Shown: one piece after another, positions 57,352-64,000 of the stretch | How the letters are laid out: each line of letters starts with the position of its first letter | Position numbering within the stretch: the first letter of the stretch is position 1 | From: Streptomyces sp. ISL-87 | GTDB taxonomy: Bacteria; Actinomycetota; Actinomycetes; Streptomycetales; Streptomycetaceae | Direction: 5' to 3' | NCBI RefSeq assembly: GCF_018614095.1 | Contig: NZ_JAGGOY010000047.1 | Span: 17,091 to 81,090 of the forward strand | DNA: 64,000 nt | Notes under the pieces: model-generated | What the model was told of the DNA's origin: nothing | Database searches by the model: none | What the model saw: only the letters and a program-made list of their open reading frames with translations | Program-made: the position numbers and the translations under genes

Positions 57352-58299
57352 TCAGGCCTTCGGCCGGCGGACCCAGCGGCCCCGCTGGGTCCGCCACAGT
57401 GCTTTCTGCCCGTACAGGGTCAGTACGCCGGCCAGCATGATCCCGCCCAGGTTCAGCAGCAGCTGTTCCATCGAGCCCCACATCTGGGCGAACTCACCGT
57501 AACTGAGGGCCACGGCAGCGTTCGCGCCGGCCGGGACGGTCGTCACCGAGATCGCCACGCCCACCAGCGCCCCGGACTTCGCCGAGGTCAGGGAGAGCAC
57601 TCCGGCCACGCCCGCGAGCAGCGACACCACGAAGGAGAACGGGTCCGGCTGCCAGATGAAGCCGGTGTTGGGGCGGGGCATGTCCAGCATCCCCCCGTGG
57701 AACTGCCCGATCGCGTCCATCCCCAGGCTGAAGACGGTGGTGGCCACGATCGCCACGGCGAAGCCGATCAGGAGCGCGCTCAGCGACCGCAGCGCGAGGC
57801 GCGGCTGTCGTTGCACCACCCCCGTGCAGACGCCCGCCAGCGGGCCGAACTCCGGACCGACCGCCATCGCGCCCACGATCAGGATGGCGTTGTCGAGGGC
57901 GACACCACAGGCCGCGATCATGGTCGCCAGGATCATGAACGCGCAATAGGTGATGGTGAGGGTGGACTCCTCGTGGGTGGCCTCGGTCAGCTGCTCCCAC
58001 AGCACCGCGTCGGCGGCCTCGCCAGGGGCCTCCTTCTCGGCTTCGTCGGCCCGCCGGGACAGCGACAGGTCGATGTTCTCGACGGCGATCGAGCCTTCCT
58101 TGTCGATGCCCAGCTCCTGGAGCCCGTGCAGAAGCTCGTCGCCCGCCTCCCGGGCAACGTCGCACAGCACCAGGTCGCCCTGGGGATCGCGGGCGGCACC
58201 CGGCAGTACGACCAGGTGGGTGGTGCCGACCGTCGATTCGATGACCGAGACGGCGGCCTCGGTCCGGTCGGCCGGGGTGATCAACCGAAGGTGCAGCAT
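57352..58299 (-). CDS. DUF389 (TIGR00341-type) membrane protein
   Basis: The 315-residue protein has an N-terminal soluble domain (MLHLRLITPADRTEAAVSVI) followed by about six membrane spans. The characteristic AACGVALDNAILIVGAMAVG and GPLAGVC segments (about residues 132-160) mark the DUF389 family. The function is unknown; a transport role is possible. TAGGGT lies 6 nt before the ATG, so the mRNA is probably leaderless. It is convergent with glmM and downstream of coaA. Confidence 0.88.
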   Translation of the reverse strand: MLHLRLITPADRTEAAVSVIESTVGTTHLVVLPGAARDPQGDLVLCDVAREAGDELLHGLQELGIDKEGSIAVENIDLSLSRRADEAEKEAPGEAADAVLWEQLTEATHEESTLTITYCAFMILATMIAACGVALDNAILIVGAMAVGPEFGPLAGVCTGVVQRQPRLALRSLSALLIGFAVAIVATTVFSLGMDAIGQFHGGMLDMPRPNTGFIWQPDPFSFVVSLLAGVAGVLSLTSAKSGALVGVAISVTTVPAGANAAVALSYGEFAQMWGSMEQLLLNLGGIMLAGVLTLYGQKALWRTQRGRWVRRPKA

Positions 58300-58324
58300 G
58301 GCCGCACCCTAGCCGGTGCGCGGC

Positions 58325-59371
58325 TCAGAGCTTGCGGAGGCTGAGCTTCTGCACCTTGTGGTCCGGGCCCTTGCGTACGACGAGGGTGGCCCGGCCGCGG
58401 GTGGGGGCCACGTTCTCCAGCAGATTGGGCTTGTTGATGGTGCGCCACATGGTCTGCGCGTACTCGATGGCCTCCTCCTCGGAGACCTGTGTGTACTTGC
58501 GGAAGTAGGAGAAAGGATTCTGGAACGCGGTCTCGCGCAGCTTCCGGAACCGGTTGAGGTACCAGCGCTCGATGTCCTCGGGGCGCGCGTCGACGTACAC
58601 GCTGAAGTCGAAGTAGTCGGCGAGACCGACGCGGGTCCGGCCGTCCGTGCCGGGCAGGGCCGGCTGGAGGACGTTGAGCCCCTCGACGATGAGGATGTCC
58701 GGGCGGCGGACGACGAGCTGCTCGCCCGGGACGATGTCGTAGATCAGGTGTGAGTAGACCGGGGCGGTGACCTCGTCCTTGCCGGCCTTGATGTCGGCGA
58801 CGAACCGGGTGAGGGCGCGGCGGTCGTACGACTCCGGGAAGCCCTTGCGGGCGGTCAGGCCGCGCCGCTGGAGCTCCTTCATGGGGTAGAGGAAGCCGTC
58901 GGTGGTGACCAGCTCCACGCGGGGGTGCTCGGGCCAGCGGGCGAGCAGGGCCTGGAGCAGGCGGGCCACGGTGGACTTGCCGACGGCGACGGAACCGGCG
59001 ACGCCTATCACGAAGGGGGTGCCCTGCTGGGCGCCGTGGCCGTTGCCGGCGTCTCCGAGGAAGGTGTTCAGGGTGCCGCGGAGGTTGCTGGTGGCGCCGA
59101 CGTAGAGGTTGAGGAGACGGGAGAGCGGCAGGTAGACGTCGCGGACCTCGTCGAGGTCGATGACGTCGCCGAGCCCGCGCAGCCGCTCGACCTCGTCGGC
59201 GGTGAGGGGCAGCGGCGTCCGCTCGCGCAGGGCGCTCCACTCTGCGCGGGTGAGGTCGACGTACGGGGAGGCGTCGGGCGTCCTGCGGGGGGCGGGGCGC
59301 TCGGGCCGGTCGGCGCGCGCCGTTGCGCTGTCCGACGTGCTTCGTGGCGGCGAAGTGATCACAGGCCCCAT
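58325..59371 (-). CDS. coaA: Pantothenate kinase, type I
   Basis: It phosphorylates pantothenate, the first and regulated step of coenzyme A synthesis. The protein of ~348 residues shows Walker A GVAGSVAVGKST, TTDGFLYPMKEL, KGFPESYDRRAL and IVEGLNVLQP of bacterial type I PanK. The start is ATG 59371 or the in-frame GTG 59362; the latter matches the N-terminus of Streptomyces relatives, the former is used here. The much longer open frame upstream is Arg/Ser/Gln-rich repeat DNA and is not coding. Confidence 0.94.
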   Translation of the reverse strand: MGPVITSPPRSTSDSATARADRPERPAPRRTPDASPYVDLTRAEWSALRERTPLPLTADEVERLRGLGDVIDLDEVRDVYLPLSRLLNLYVGATSNLRGTLNTFLGDAGNGHGAQQGTPFVIGVAGSVAVGKSTVARLLQALLARWPEHPRVELVTTDGFLYPMKELQRRGLTARKGFPESYDRRALTRFVADIKAGKDEVTAPVYSHLIYDIVPGEQLVVRRPDILIVEGLNVLQPALPGTDGRTRVGLADYFDFSVYVDARPEDIERWYLNRFRKLRETAFQNPFSYFRKYTQVSEEEAIEYAQTMWRTINKPNLLENVAPTRGRATLVVRKGPDHKVQKLSLRKL

Positions 59372-59461
59372 TGTCGGGGCTCGGCGGCGGTTGTGGGTGG
59401 TGTGGTCGGTCACGTGGGGGCGCAGGGCCGGGGTGGCGGAGCGTGACGTGCATGCCTCGCG

Positions 59462-59530
59462 CTGTGATCTGATCTCGGATCTCTGGATCTGTGATCTCTG
59501 AGTCTGTGATCTCTGGTCTGTGATCTCGGC
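59462..59530. repeat. Short imperfect repeats upstream of coaA
   Basis: CTGTGATCT occurs at 59462, 59489, 59504 and 59518, mostly followed by C and separated by GAGT- or GGT-type spacers. The spacing of about 14-15 bp again resembles slippage repeats. The region lies between the divergent coaA and lipoprotein genes and carries their promoters. Confidence 0.7.
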
Positions 59531-59634
59531 GGGGTCACGATTGGCGGCCCACGGCGGTAAATCGCGGTGTGGTGATCGGATGTGCCCGTAGATTTGCTGA
59601 TGATCATAGTTGTGAGTTGTGGGGGAGATCCATC

Positions 59635-60408
59635 GTGCGTACCGCACTTGTCCGTCGTACCGTCCTGACCGCTTCGGCGGTGTCCCTGGCCGTGCTGGCC
59701 ACCGCCTGTGGGTCCGACAAGGGGGACACCAAGGCGGACGCCAAGCCGTCCGCCGGGGCCGCTGCCGCGTCGGCGGCGCCCGCCGCCAAGGCGAAGACGG
59801 ACGCGGAGCTGGGCGGGCTGATCGTGGCTCAGGCCGATCTGCCCGACCACCAGTTCAAGGCGGCCACGCCCGCCGAGGCCACCGCCGGGGCCGGGGCCAC
59901 CAGTGACAAGCCCGCCTGCCTGCCGCTGGTCAACGCGCAGTCCATGACCCCGTTCGGCAAGGCGGGCGGGGTCGCGCGGACCAAGGTCGTCGGCAAGCCG
60001 AAGGAGCCCGCCGCGGACGCGAGCCCCGAGGAGAAGATGAAGGCCGCGATGGATGCCCTCGGCACCACCGCGACCGCCGTCACCCTCGCGTCGTACGACG
60101 GCAAGGGCGCGGAGGAGGCCTTCGCGGGCCTCAAGGCCGCGGGCACGGCCTGCGCCGGCGGGTACACCGCCACCCAGGGCGGCGAGGCCGGCAAGATCAC
60201 CAAGGTCGCCGCCGGCACCGCCGTCACCGCCGGGGACGAGGCGCTCGCCTACACCGTGGAGGGTGACGCGGACGGCGAGAAGTTCACGACGCAGCTCGTG
60301 GTCGTGCGCAAGGGCAACACCCTGGCGACCTTCTCCGCCCTGAGCCTGACCGGTACCGCCGAGCAGCCGAAGGCCGTCATCGACGCGCAGGCCAAGAAGC
60401 TCGGCTGA
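59635..60408 (+). CDS. Putative secreted lipoprotein of unknown function
   Basis: The 257-residue protein has a signal peptide with charged start (MRTALVRRTV), a hydrophobic core and Cys25 in LATAC, followed by GSDKGDTKADAKPSAG, a typical flexible linker. The mature part is Ala/Lys/Gly-rich with two further Cys residues (KPACLPL and GTACAGGY) that may form a disulfide. GTG 59635 follows GGGGGAG. No enzyme motif is visible. It is monocistronic and ends at a terminator before glmS. Confidence 0.85.
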   Translation: MRTALVRRTVLTASAVSLAVLATACGSDKGDTKADAKPSAGAAAASAAPAAKAKTDAELGGLIVAQADLPDHQFKAATPAEATAGAGATSDKPACLPLVNAQSMTPFGKAGGVARTKVVGKPKEPAADASPEEKMKAAMDALGTTATAVTLASYDGKGAEEAFAGLKAAGTACAGGYTATQGGEAGKITKVAAGTAVTAGDEALAYTVEGDADGEKFTTQLVVVRKGNTLATFSALSLTGTAEQPKAVIDAQAKKLG

Positions 60409-60453
60409 CCCCTTCGGCGGGACCCTCTGGGGGCAATTCCAGGAGTGAGCGTC

Positions 60454-60488
60454 AACCCCGCTCCGGCGCGTTTGCCGGGGCGGGGTTT
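60454..60488 (+). terminator. Terminator between the lipoprotein gene and glmS
   Basis: AACCCCGCTCCGGC pairs with GCCGGGGCGGGGTT (one G-U pair) around GCGTTT, followed by TCG. It lies 40 nt before the glmS -10 box. Confidence 0.85.
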
Positions 60489-60527
60489 CGTCTTGCTCAG
60501 GTACCGGGCGGGAGGCCAACTACGGCG

Positions 60528-60533
60528 TACGCT
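60528..60533 (+). promoter_or_regulatory. -10 box of a probably leaderless glmS transcript
   Basis: TACGCT ends 7 nt before the glmS ATG. No ribosome-binding site lies between them, which fits a leaderless mRNA. No clear -35 box was found. Confidence 0.55.
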
Positions 60534-60540
60534 GCGGCCT

Positions 60541-62433
60541 ATGTGCGGAATTGTGGGTTACGTGGGAGCGCAGTCGGCGCTCGATGTGGTCATCGCCGGA
60601 CTCAAGCGGCTGGAGTACCGCGGCTACGACTCGGCGGGGGTCGCGGTGCTCGCGGACGGGTCGCTGGCCGCCGTGAAGAAGGCAGGCAAGCTGGTCAATC
60701 TGGAGAAGGAGCTGGTCGGGCACCCGCTGCCGGGCGGTTCCACGGGGCTCGGGCACACCCGGTGGGCGACCCACGGCGGGCCCACCGACGTCAACGCGCA
60801 CCCGCATCTGGACAATTCGGGGCGCGTGGCCGTCGTGCACAACGGGATCATCGAGAACTTCGCCGCGCTGCGCGCCGAACTGGCCGAGCGCGGGCACCGG
60901 CTGGGGTCCGAGACGGACACCGAGGTCGTGGCGCATCTGCTGGCGGAGCAGTTCTCGGACATGGGGGCCGGGGCCAGTGGGGCTGTTGGGGCCGGGGCGG
61001 CCGGGGCCGGGGGGCTGGCGGAGGCGATGCGGCGGGTCTGCCGACGGCTGGAGGGCGCGTTCACGCTGGTCGCGGTGCACGCCGACGAGCCGGACGTGGT
61101 GGTCGGCGCGCGCCGGAACTCCCCTCTGGTGGTGGGCGTTGGAGAGGGTGAGAACTTCCTCGCCTCGGACGTGGCCGCGTTCATCGCCCACACCCGGTCC
61201 GCGATCGAGCTGGGGCAGGATCAGGTCGTCGAGCTCCGCCGCGACGGGGTCTCGGTGACCAACTTCGACGGTTCGCCCGCGTCCGTGCGGGCGTACCACG
61301 TGGACTGGGACGCCTCGGCGGCCGAGAAGGGGGGTTATGACTACTTCATGCTCAAGGAGATCGCCGAGCAGCCGAAGGCTGTCGCCGACACCCTCCTGGG
61401 CAGGATCGACGCGAACGGCTCGCTGACCCTGGACGAGGTGCGCATCCCCGCCTCGGTACTCCGTGAGGTCGACAAGGTCGTGATCGTGGCGTGCGGTACG
61501 GCGTACCACGCGGGCATGATCGCGAAGCTGGCCATCGAGCACTGGACCCGCATCCCGTGCGAGACGGAGCTGGCGAGCGAGTTCCGCTACCGCGACCCGA
61601 TCCTGGATCAGCGGACGCTGGTGATCGCGATCTCGCAGTCCGGCGAGACCATGGACACCCTGATGGCGCTGCGGCACGCGCGCGAGCAGGGCGCCAAGGT
61701 GCTGGCCGTCTGCAATACGAACGGGTCGACGATCCCCCGCGAATCGGACGCCGTGCTGTACACGCACGCCGGTCCGGAGGTGGCCGTCGCCTCGACCAAG
61801 GCGTTCCTGACGCAGCTGGTGGCCTGCTATCTGGTCGCGCTGTACCTCGGGCAGGTGCGGGGTACGAAGTGGGGCGACGAGATCGAGTCGGTGATCCGGG
61901 AGCTGTCGGACATCGCCGCGGCCGTGGACACCGTACTGGAGACCATGGAACCGGTGCGGGAGTTGGCGCGGTCGCTGGCGGACAAGAACACCGTGCTGTT
62001 CCTGGGGCGGCATGTCGGGTACCCGGTGGCGCTGGAGGGTGCGCTCAAGCTCAAGGAGCTGGCGTACATGCACGCCGAGGGCTTCGCGGCGGGCGAGCTC
62101 AAGCACGGGCCGATCGCGCTGATCGAGCAGGACCTGCCGGTGGTGGTGGTCGTGCCGTCGCCGCGCGGGCGTTCGGTGCTGCACGACAAGATCGTGTCGA
62201 ACATCCAGGAGATCCGGGCGCGCGGGGCGCGGACCATCGTGATCGCCGAGGAGGGTGACCAGGCGGTGGTGCCGTACGCCGACCACCTGATCCGGATCCC
62301 GGCGACGCCGACGCTGCTTCAGCCGCTGGTGGCGACGGTGCCGTTGCAGGTGTTCGCGTGCGAGCTGGCGACGGCGCGGGGCAACGAGGTGGACCAGCCG
62401 CGTAATCTCGCCAAGTCCGTGACGGTGGAGTAG
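60541..62433 (+). CDS. glmS: Glutamine-fructose-6-phosphate aminotransferase (isomerizing)
   Basis: It makes glucosamine-6-phosphate from fructose-6-phosphate and glutamine. ATG 60541 is fixed by chemistry: Met removal exposes Cys2 as catalytic N-terminal nucleophile (MCGIVGYVGAQSA). The glutaminase part has HTRWATHGGPTD and HNGIIEN. The sugar isomerase part has CGTAYHAG, ISQSGETMDT and the C-terminal LAKSVTVE. At 630 residues it is slightly long because of an Ala/Gly-rich insertion at about 141-160. It lacks any upstream glmS ribozyme-sized leader. Confidence 0.97.
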   Translation: MCGIVGYVGAQSALDVVIAGLKRLEYRGYDSAGVAVLADGSLAAVKKAGKLVNLEKELVGHPLPGGSTGLGHTRWATHGGPTDVNAHPHLDNSGRVAVVHNGIIENFAALRAELAERGHRLGSETDTEVVAHLLAEQFSDMGAGASGAVGAGAAGAGGLAEAMRRVCRRLEGAFTLVAVHADEPDVVVGARRNSPLVVGVGEGENFLASDVAAFIAHTRSAIELGQDQVVELRRDGVSVTNFDGSPASVRAYHVDWDASAAEKGGYDYFMLKEIAEQPKAVADTLLGRIDANGSLTLDEVRIPASVLREVDKVVIVACGTAYHAGMIAKLAIEHWTRIPCETELASEFRYRDPILDQRTLVIAISQSGETMDTLMALRHAREQGAKVLAVCNTNGSTIPRESDAVLYTHAGPEVAVASTKAFLTQLVACYLVALYLGQVRGTKWGDEIESVIRELSDIAAAVDTVLETMEPVRELARSLADKNTVLFLGRHVGYPVALEGALKLKELAYMHAEGFAAGELKHGPIALIEQDLPVVVVVPSPRGRSVLHDKIVSNIQEIRARGARTIVIAEEGDQAVVPYADHLIRIPATPTLLQPLVATVPLQVFACELATARGNEVDQPRNLAKSVTVE

Positions 62434-62461
62434 CGGCCTGGTGGAGTAGGGGCTTGGTGTT

Positions 62462-62830
62462 GTGATTATCGGTGTGGGGATTGACGTTGCCGAGATCGAC
62501 CGGTTCGGTGCGGCGCTGGAGCGGACGCCGAATCTGGCGCAACGACTGTTCGTCGACGCCGAGTTGACGCTGCCGAGCGGTGAGCGGCGCGGTATCGCCT
62601 CGCTCGCCGCCCGGTTCGCGGCCAAGGAAGCCCTGGCCAAGGCCCTTGGCGCGCCCGCCGGGATGCTGTGGACCGACGCCGAGGTGTACGTCGAGGACAC
62701 CGGGCAGCCGAAGCTGCGGGTGTCCGGGACGGTCGAGGCGCGGGCGGTGGCGCTGGGCGTGAAGTCCTGGCACATCTCGCTGAGCCACGACGCGGGCGTC
62801 GCATCCGCCGTGGTGATTGCCGAGGGGTAG
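62462..62830 (+). CDS. acpS: Holo-[acyl-carrier-protein] synthase
   Basis: It transfers 4'-phosphopantetheine from CoA to acyl carrier protein. The 122-residue protein has the magnesium Asp8 in IGVGIDVAEIDRF and Glu56/Lys60 in RFAAKEALAKALG, the family signature. The GTG start gives the standard N-terminus; the ribosome-binding site is weak. It lies 28 nt after glmS and 27 nt before nnr, so the three may be one transcript. Confidence 0.96.
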   Translation: MIIGVGIDVAEIDRFGAALERTPNLAQRLFVDAELTLPSGERRGIASLAARFAAKEALAKALGAPAGMLWTDAEVYVEDTGQPKLRVSGTVEARAVALGVKSWHISLSHDAGVASAVVIAEG

Positions 62831-62857
62831 GGCCCGCCTTTCGGGCAGGCTGGTCCC

Positions 62858-64000
62858 ATGCGTACTGCTTACAGCGTGGAGACCGTACGGGCCGCCGAGC
62901 GCGAGCTGATGGCACGGCTGCCCGAAGGCGCCCTGATGCAGCGGGCGGCGGCCGGGCTGGCCGCCGTGTGCGCGGGGCTGCTCACGCGGCGGCGGGGGAG
63001 GGTGTACGGGGCGCGGGTCGTGCTGCTGGTCGGACCGGGGGACAACGGCGGGGACGCGCTGTACGCGGGCGCCCGGCTGGCGCGGCGCGGGGCCGGGGTG
63101 ACGGCGGTGCCAATGGATCCGGCGCGGGTCCACGGCGGCGGCCTGGCGGCGCTGCTCGCGGCGGGCGGCCGGGTGGAGCGGTCCGTTCCGCGGCGGGGCG
63201 TGGACCTGGTGATGGACGGGCTCGTCGGGATCGGGGGGCGCGGCGGGCTGCGCCCGGCCGCCGCGGCGCTGGTGGAGCGGATCCCCGAGGGCGCGGTGGT
63301 GGTCGCGGTGGACCTGCCGAGCGGGGTGGACGCGGACACCGGGGAGGTGGCGGGGGCGGCGGTACGGGCCGATGTCACGGTGACCTTCGGGGCCTACAAG
63401 CCGGGGCTGCTGATTGATCCGGGGGCGTCGTGGGCGGGCGTGGTGCGGCTGGTGGACATCGGGCTGGGGGCTGCCGACGTCGCCGTGGAGGCTTTGCAGC
63501 ACCGTGATGTGGCGGCGCTGCTGCCGGCGCCGACGGCGTCGAGTGACAAGTACCGGCGGGGTGTCGTCGGGATCGTCGCCGGGTCCTTGCAGTACCCGGG
63601 CGCGGCGGTGCTCGCGGTGGCGGGGGCGCTGCGGGGCGGCGCGGGCGCGGTGCGGTACGTAGGGCCGGCGGCGGATGCGGTGCTCGCGCGGTACCCGGAG
63701 ACGCTGATCGGGCGGGGGCGGGTGCAGGCGTGGGTGGTCGGGCCGGGGGTGGGGGGGGGGCGGGCCGGGGAAGTCGCCGAGGTCCTTTCGGACCCGGTGC
63801 CAGTGCCGGTGCTCGTGGACGCGGACGGTTTGCGCGGGCTGGACCCGGAGGTGCTGCGTGCCCGGCCGGCGGCGACGCTGCTGACGCCGCATGCGGGGGA
63901 GGCGGCGGCGCTGCTCGGTACGTCGCGGGAGTCGGTGGAGGCGGGGCGGCTGGCGGCGGTGCGGGAGCTTGCGGGGCGGTACGGGGCGACGGTGCTGCTC
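62858..64000 (+). CDS. nnr: Bifunctional NAD(P)HX epimerase/dehydratase, 5' part (cut by window end)
   Basis: Damaged NADH or NADPH hydrates are repaired by the epimerase (YjeF_N) and the ADP/ATP-dependent dehydratase (YjeF_C) domains. The 381 codons present start MRTAYSVETVRAAERELM. They show GPGDNGGDALY (about residues 62-72) and VVVAVDLPSGVDADTG of the epimerase, then the start of the dehydratase with SSDKYRRGVVGIVAGS, VLVDADGLRG and LLTPHAGEA. The gene has no stop within the window. A run of ten G at 63751-63760 encodes glycines and is a slippage risk. Confidence 0.93.
   Translation, partial: MRTAYSVETVRAAERELMARLPEGALMQRAAAGLAAVCAGLLTRRRGRVYGARVVLLVGPGDNGGDALYAGARLARRGAGVTAVPMDPARVHGGGLAALLAAGGRVERSVPRRGVDLVMDGLVGIGGRGGLRPAAAALVERIPEGAVVVAVDLPSGVDADTGEVAGAAVRADVTVTFGAYKPGLLIDPGASWAGVVRLVDIGLGAADVAVEALQHRDVAALLPAPTASSDKYRRGVVGIVAGSLQYPGAAVLAVAGALRGGAGAVRYVGPAADAVLARYPETLIGRGRVQAWVVGPGVGGGRAGEVAEVLSDPVPVPVLVDADGLRGLDPEVLRARPAATLLTPHAGEAAALLGTSRESVEAGRLAAVRELAGRYGATVLL

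Noticed and set aside
58325..59647. Extended coaA start at 59647
   Set aside because: The extra ~90 residues come from short repeats and precede the normal PanK N-terminus, so a start near 59371 or 59362 fits better.
60409..60540. glmS ribozyme upstream of glmS
   Set aside because: The spacer is only about 130 nt, holds a terminator for the upstream gene, and the mRNA appears leaderless. No ribozyme core was recognised.

Overview
The window is a high-GC actinobacterial chromosome segment, almost certainly Streptomyces or a close relative. The evidence is strong third-position GC bias, many GTG/TTG starts, leaderless genes with TANNNT boxes 6-7 nt before the start codon, and a gene order that follows the rif-str-S10-spc-alpha ribosomal superregion known from Streptomyces. 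All assignments come from reading the sequence; no database search was possible.

Layout. 1-1.7 kb: tRNA-Thr, tRNA-Met, rpmG and two HadA/HadB-like MaoC proteins. 1.7-2.6 kb: a non-coding GC-rich tandem-repeat tract. 2.6-5.4 kb: a TetR regulator and a 14-TMS-type MFS exporter that share one operator, then a small alpha/beta-barrel-like protein. 5.4-9.4 kb: murB, a small unknown gene, and on the minus strand an adenosine deaminase and an AspC-type aminotransferase. 9.7-23.1 kb: tRNA-Trp, secE, nusG, rplK, rplA, a lipoprotein gene, rplJ, rplL, rpoB, rpoC. 23.2-25.8 kb: a large YfhO-type membrane protein gene (minus). 26.0-30.7 kb: rpsL, rpsG, fusA, tuf. 30.7-33.7 kb: an accessory island with a winged-helix/zinc-ribbon gene, a probable small immunity gene and a frameshifted RHS/YD-repeat relic. 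33.7-43.9 kb: rpsJ to rplO. 44.0-50.5 kb: secY, adk, map, infA, rpmJ, rpsM, rpsK, rpoA, rplQ. 50.5-54.5 kb: truA, an ABC-F ATPase, a GT87-like membrane protein. 54.5-64 kb: rplM, rpsI, glmM, a DUF389 protein, coaA, a lipoprotein, glmS, acpS and the 5' part of an NAD(P)HX repair gene (nnr), cut by the window end.

The core genes build the ribosome, RNA polymerase, elongation factors and Sec translocon. They are punctuated by strong hairpins that divide the long arrays into regulated blocks: an rplJ leader with an internal attenuator, a terminator between secE and nusG, and a 25-nt leader hairpin that is nearly identical in front of rpsL and rpsJ. Flanking genes supply cell-wall precursors (murB, glmM, glmS), CoA and carrier-protein activation (coaA, acpS) and nucleoside salvage (add).

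Most of the window is ordinary core genome. The parts most worth a second look are the two stop-codon-anchored 14-bp tandem repeats after unrelated genes, the shared rpsL/rpsJ leader hairpin, the duplicated TetR operator, and the decayed RHS toxin with a surviving small gene between tuf and rpsJ. No clearly new multi-gene system was found.
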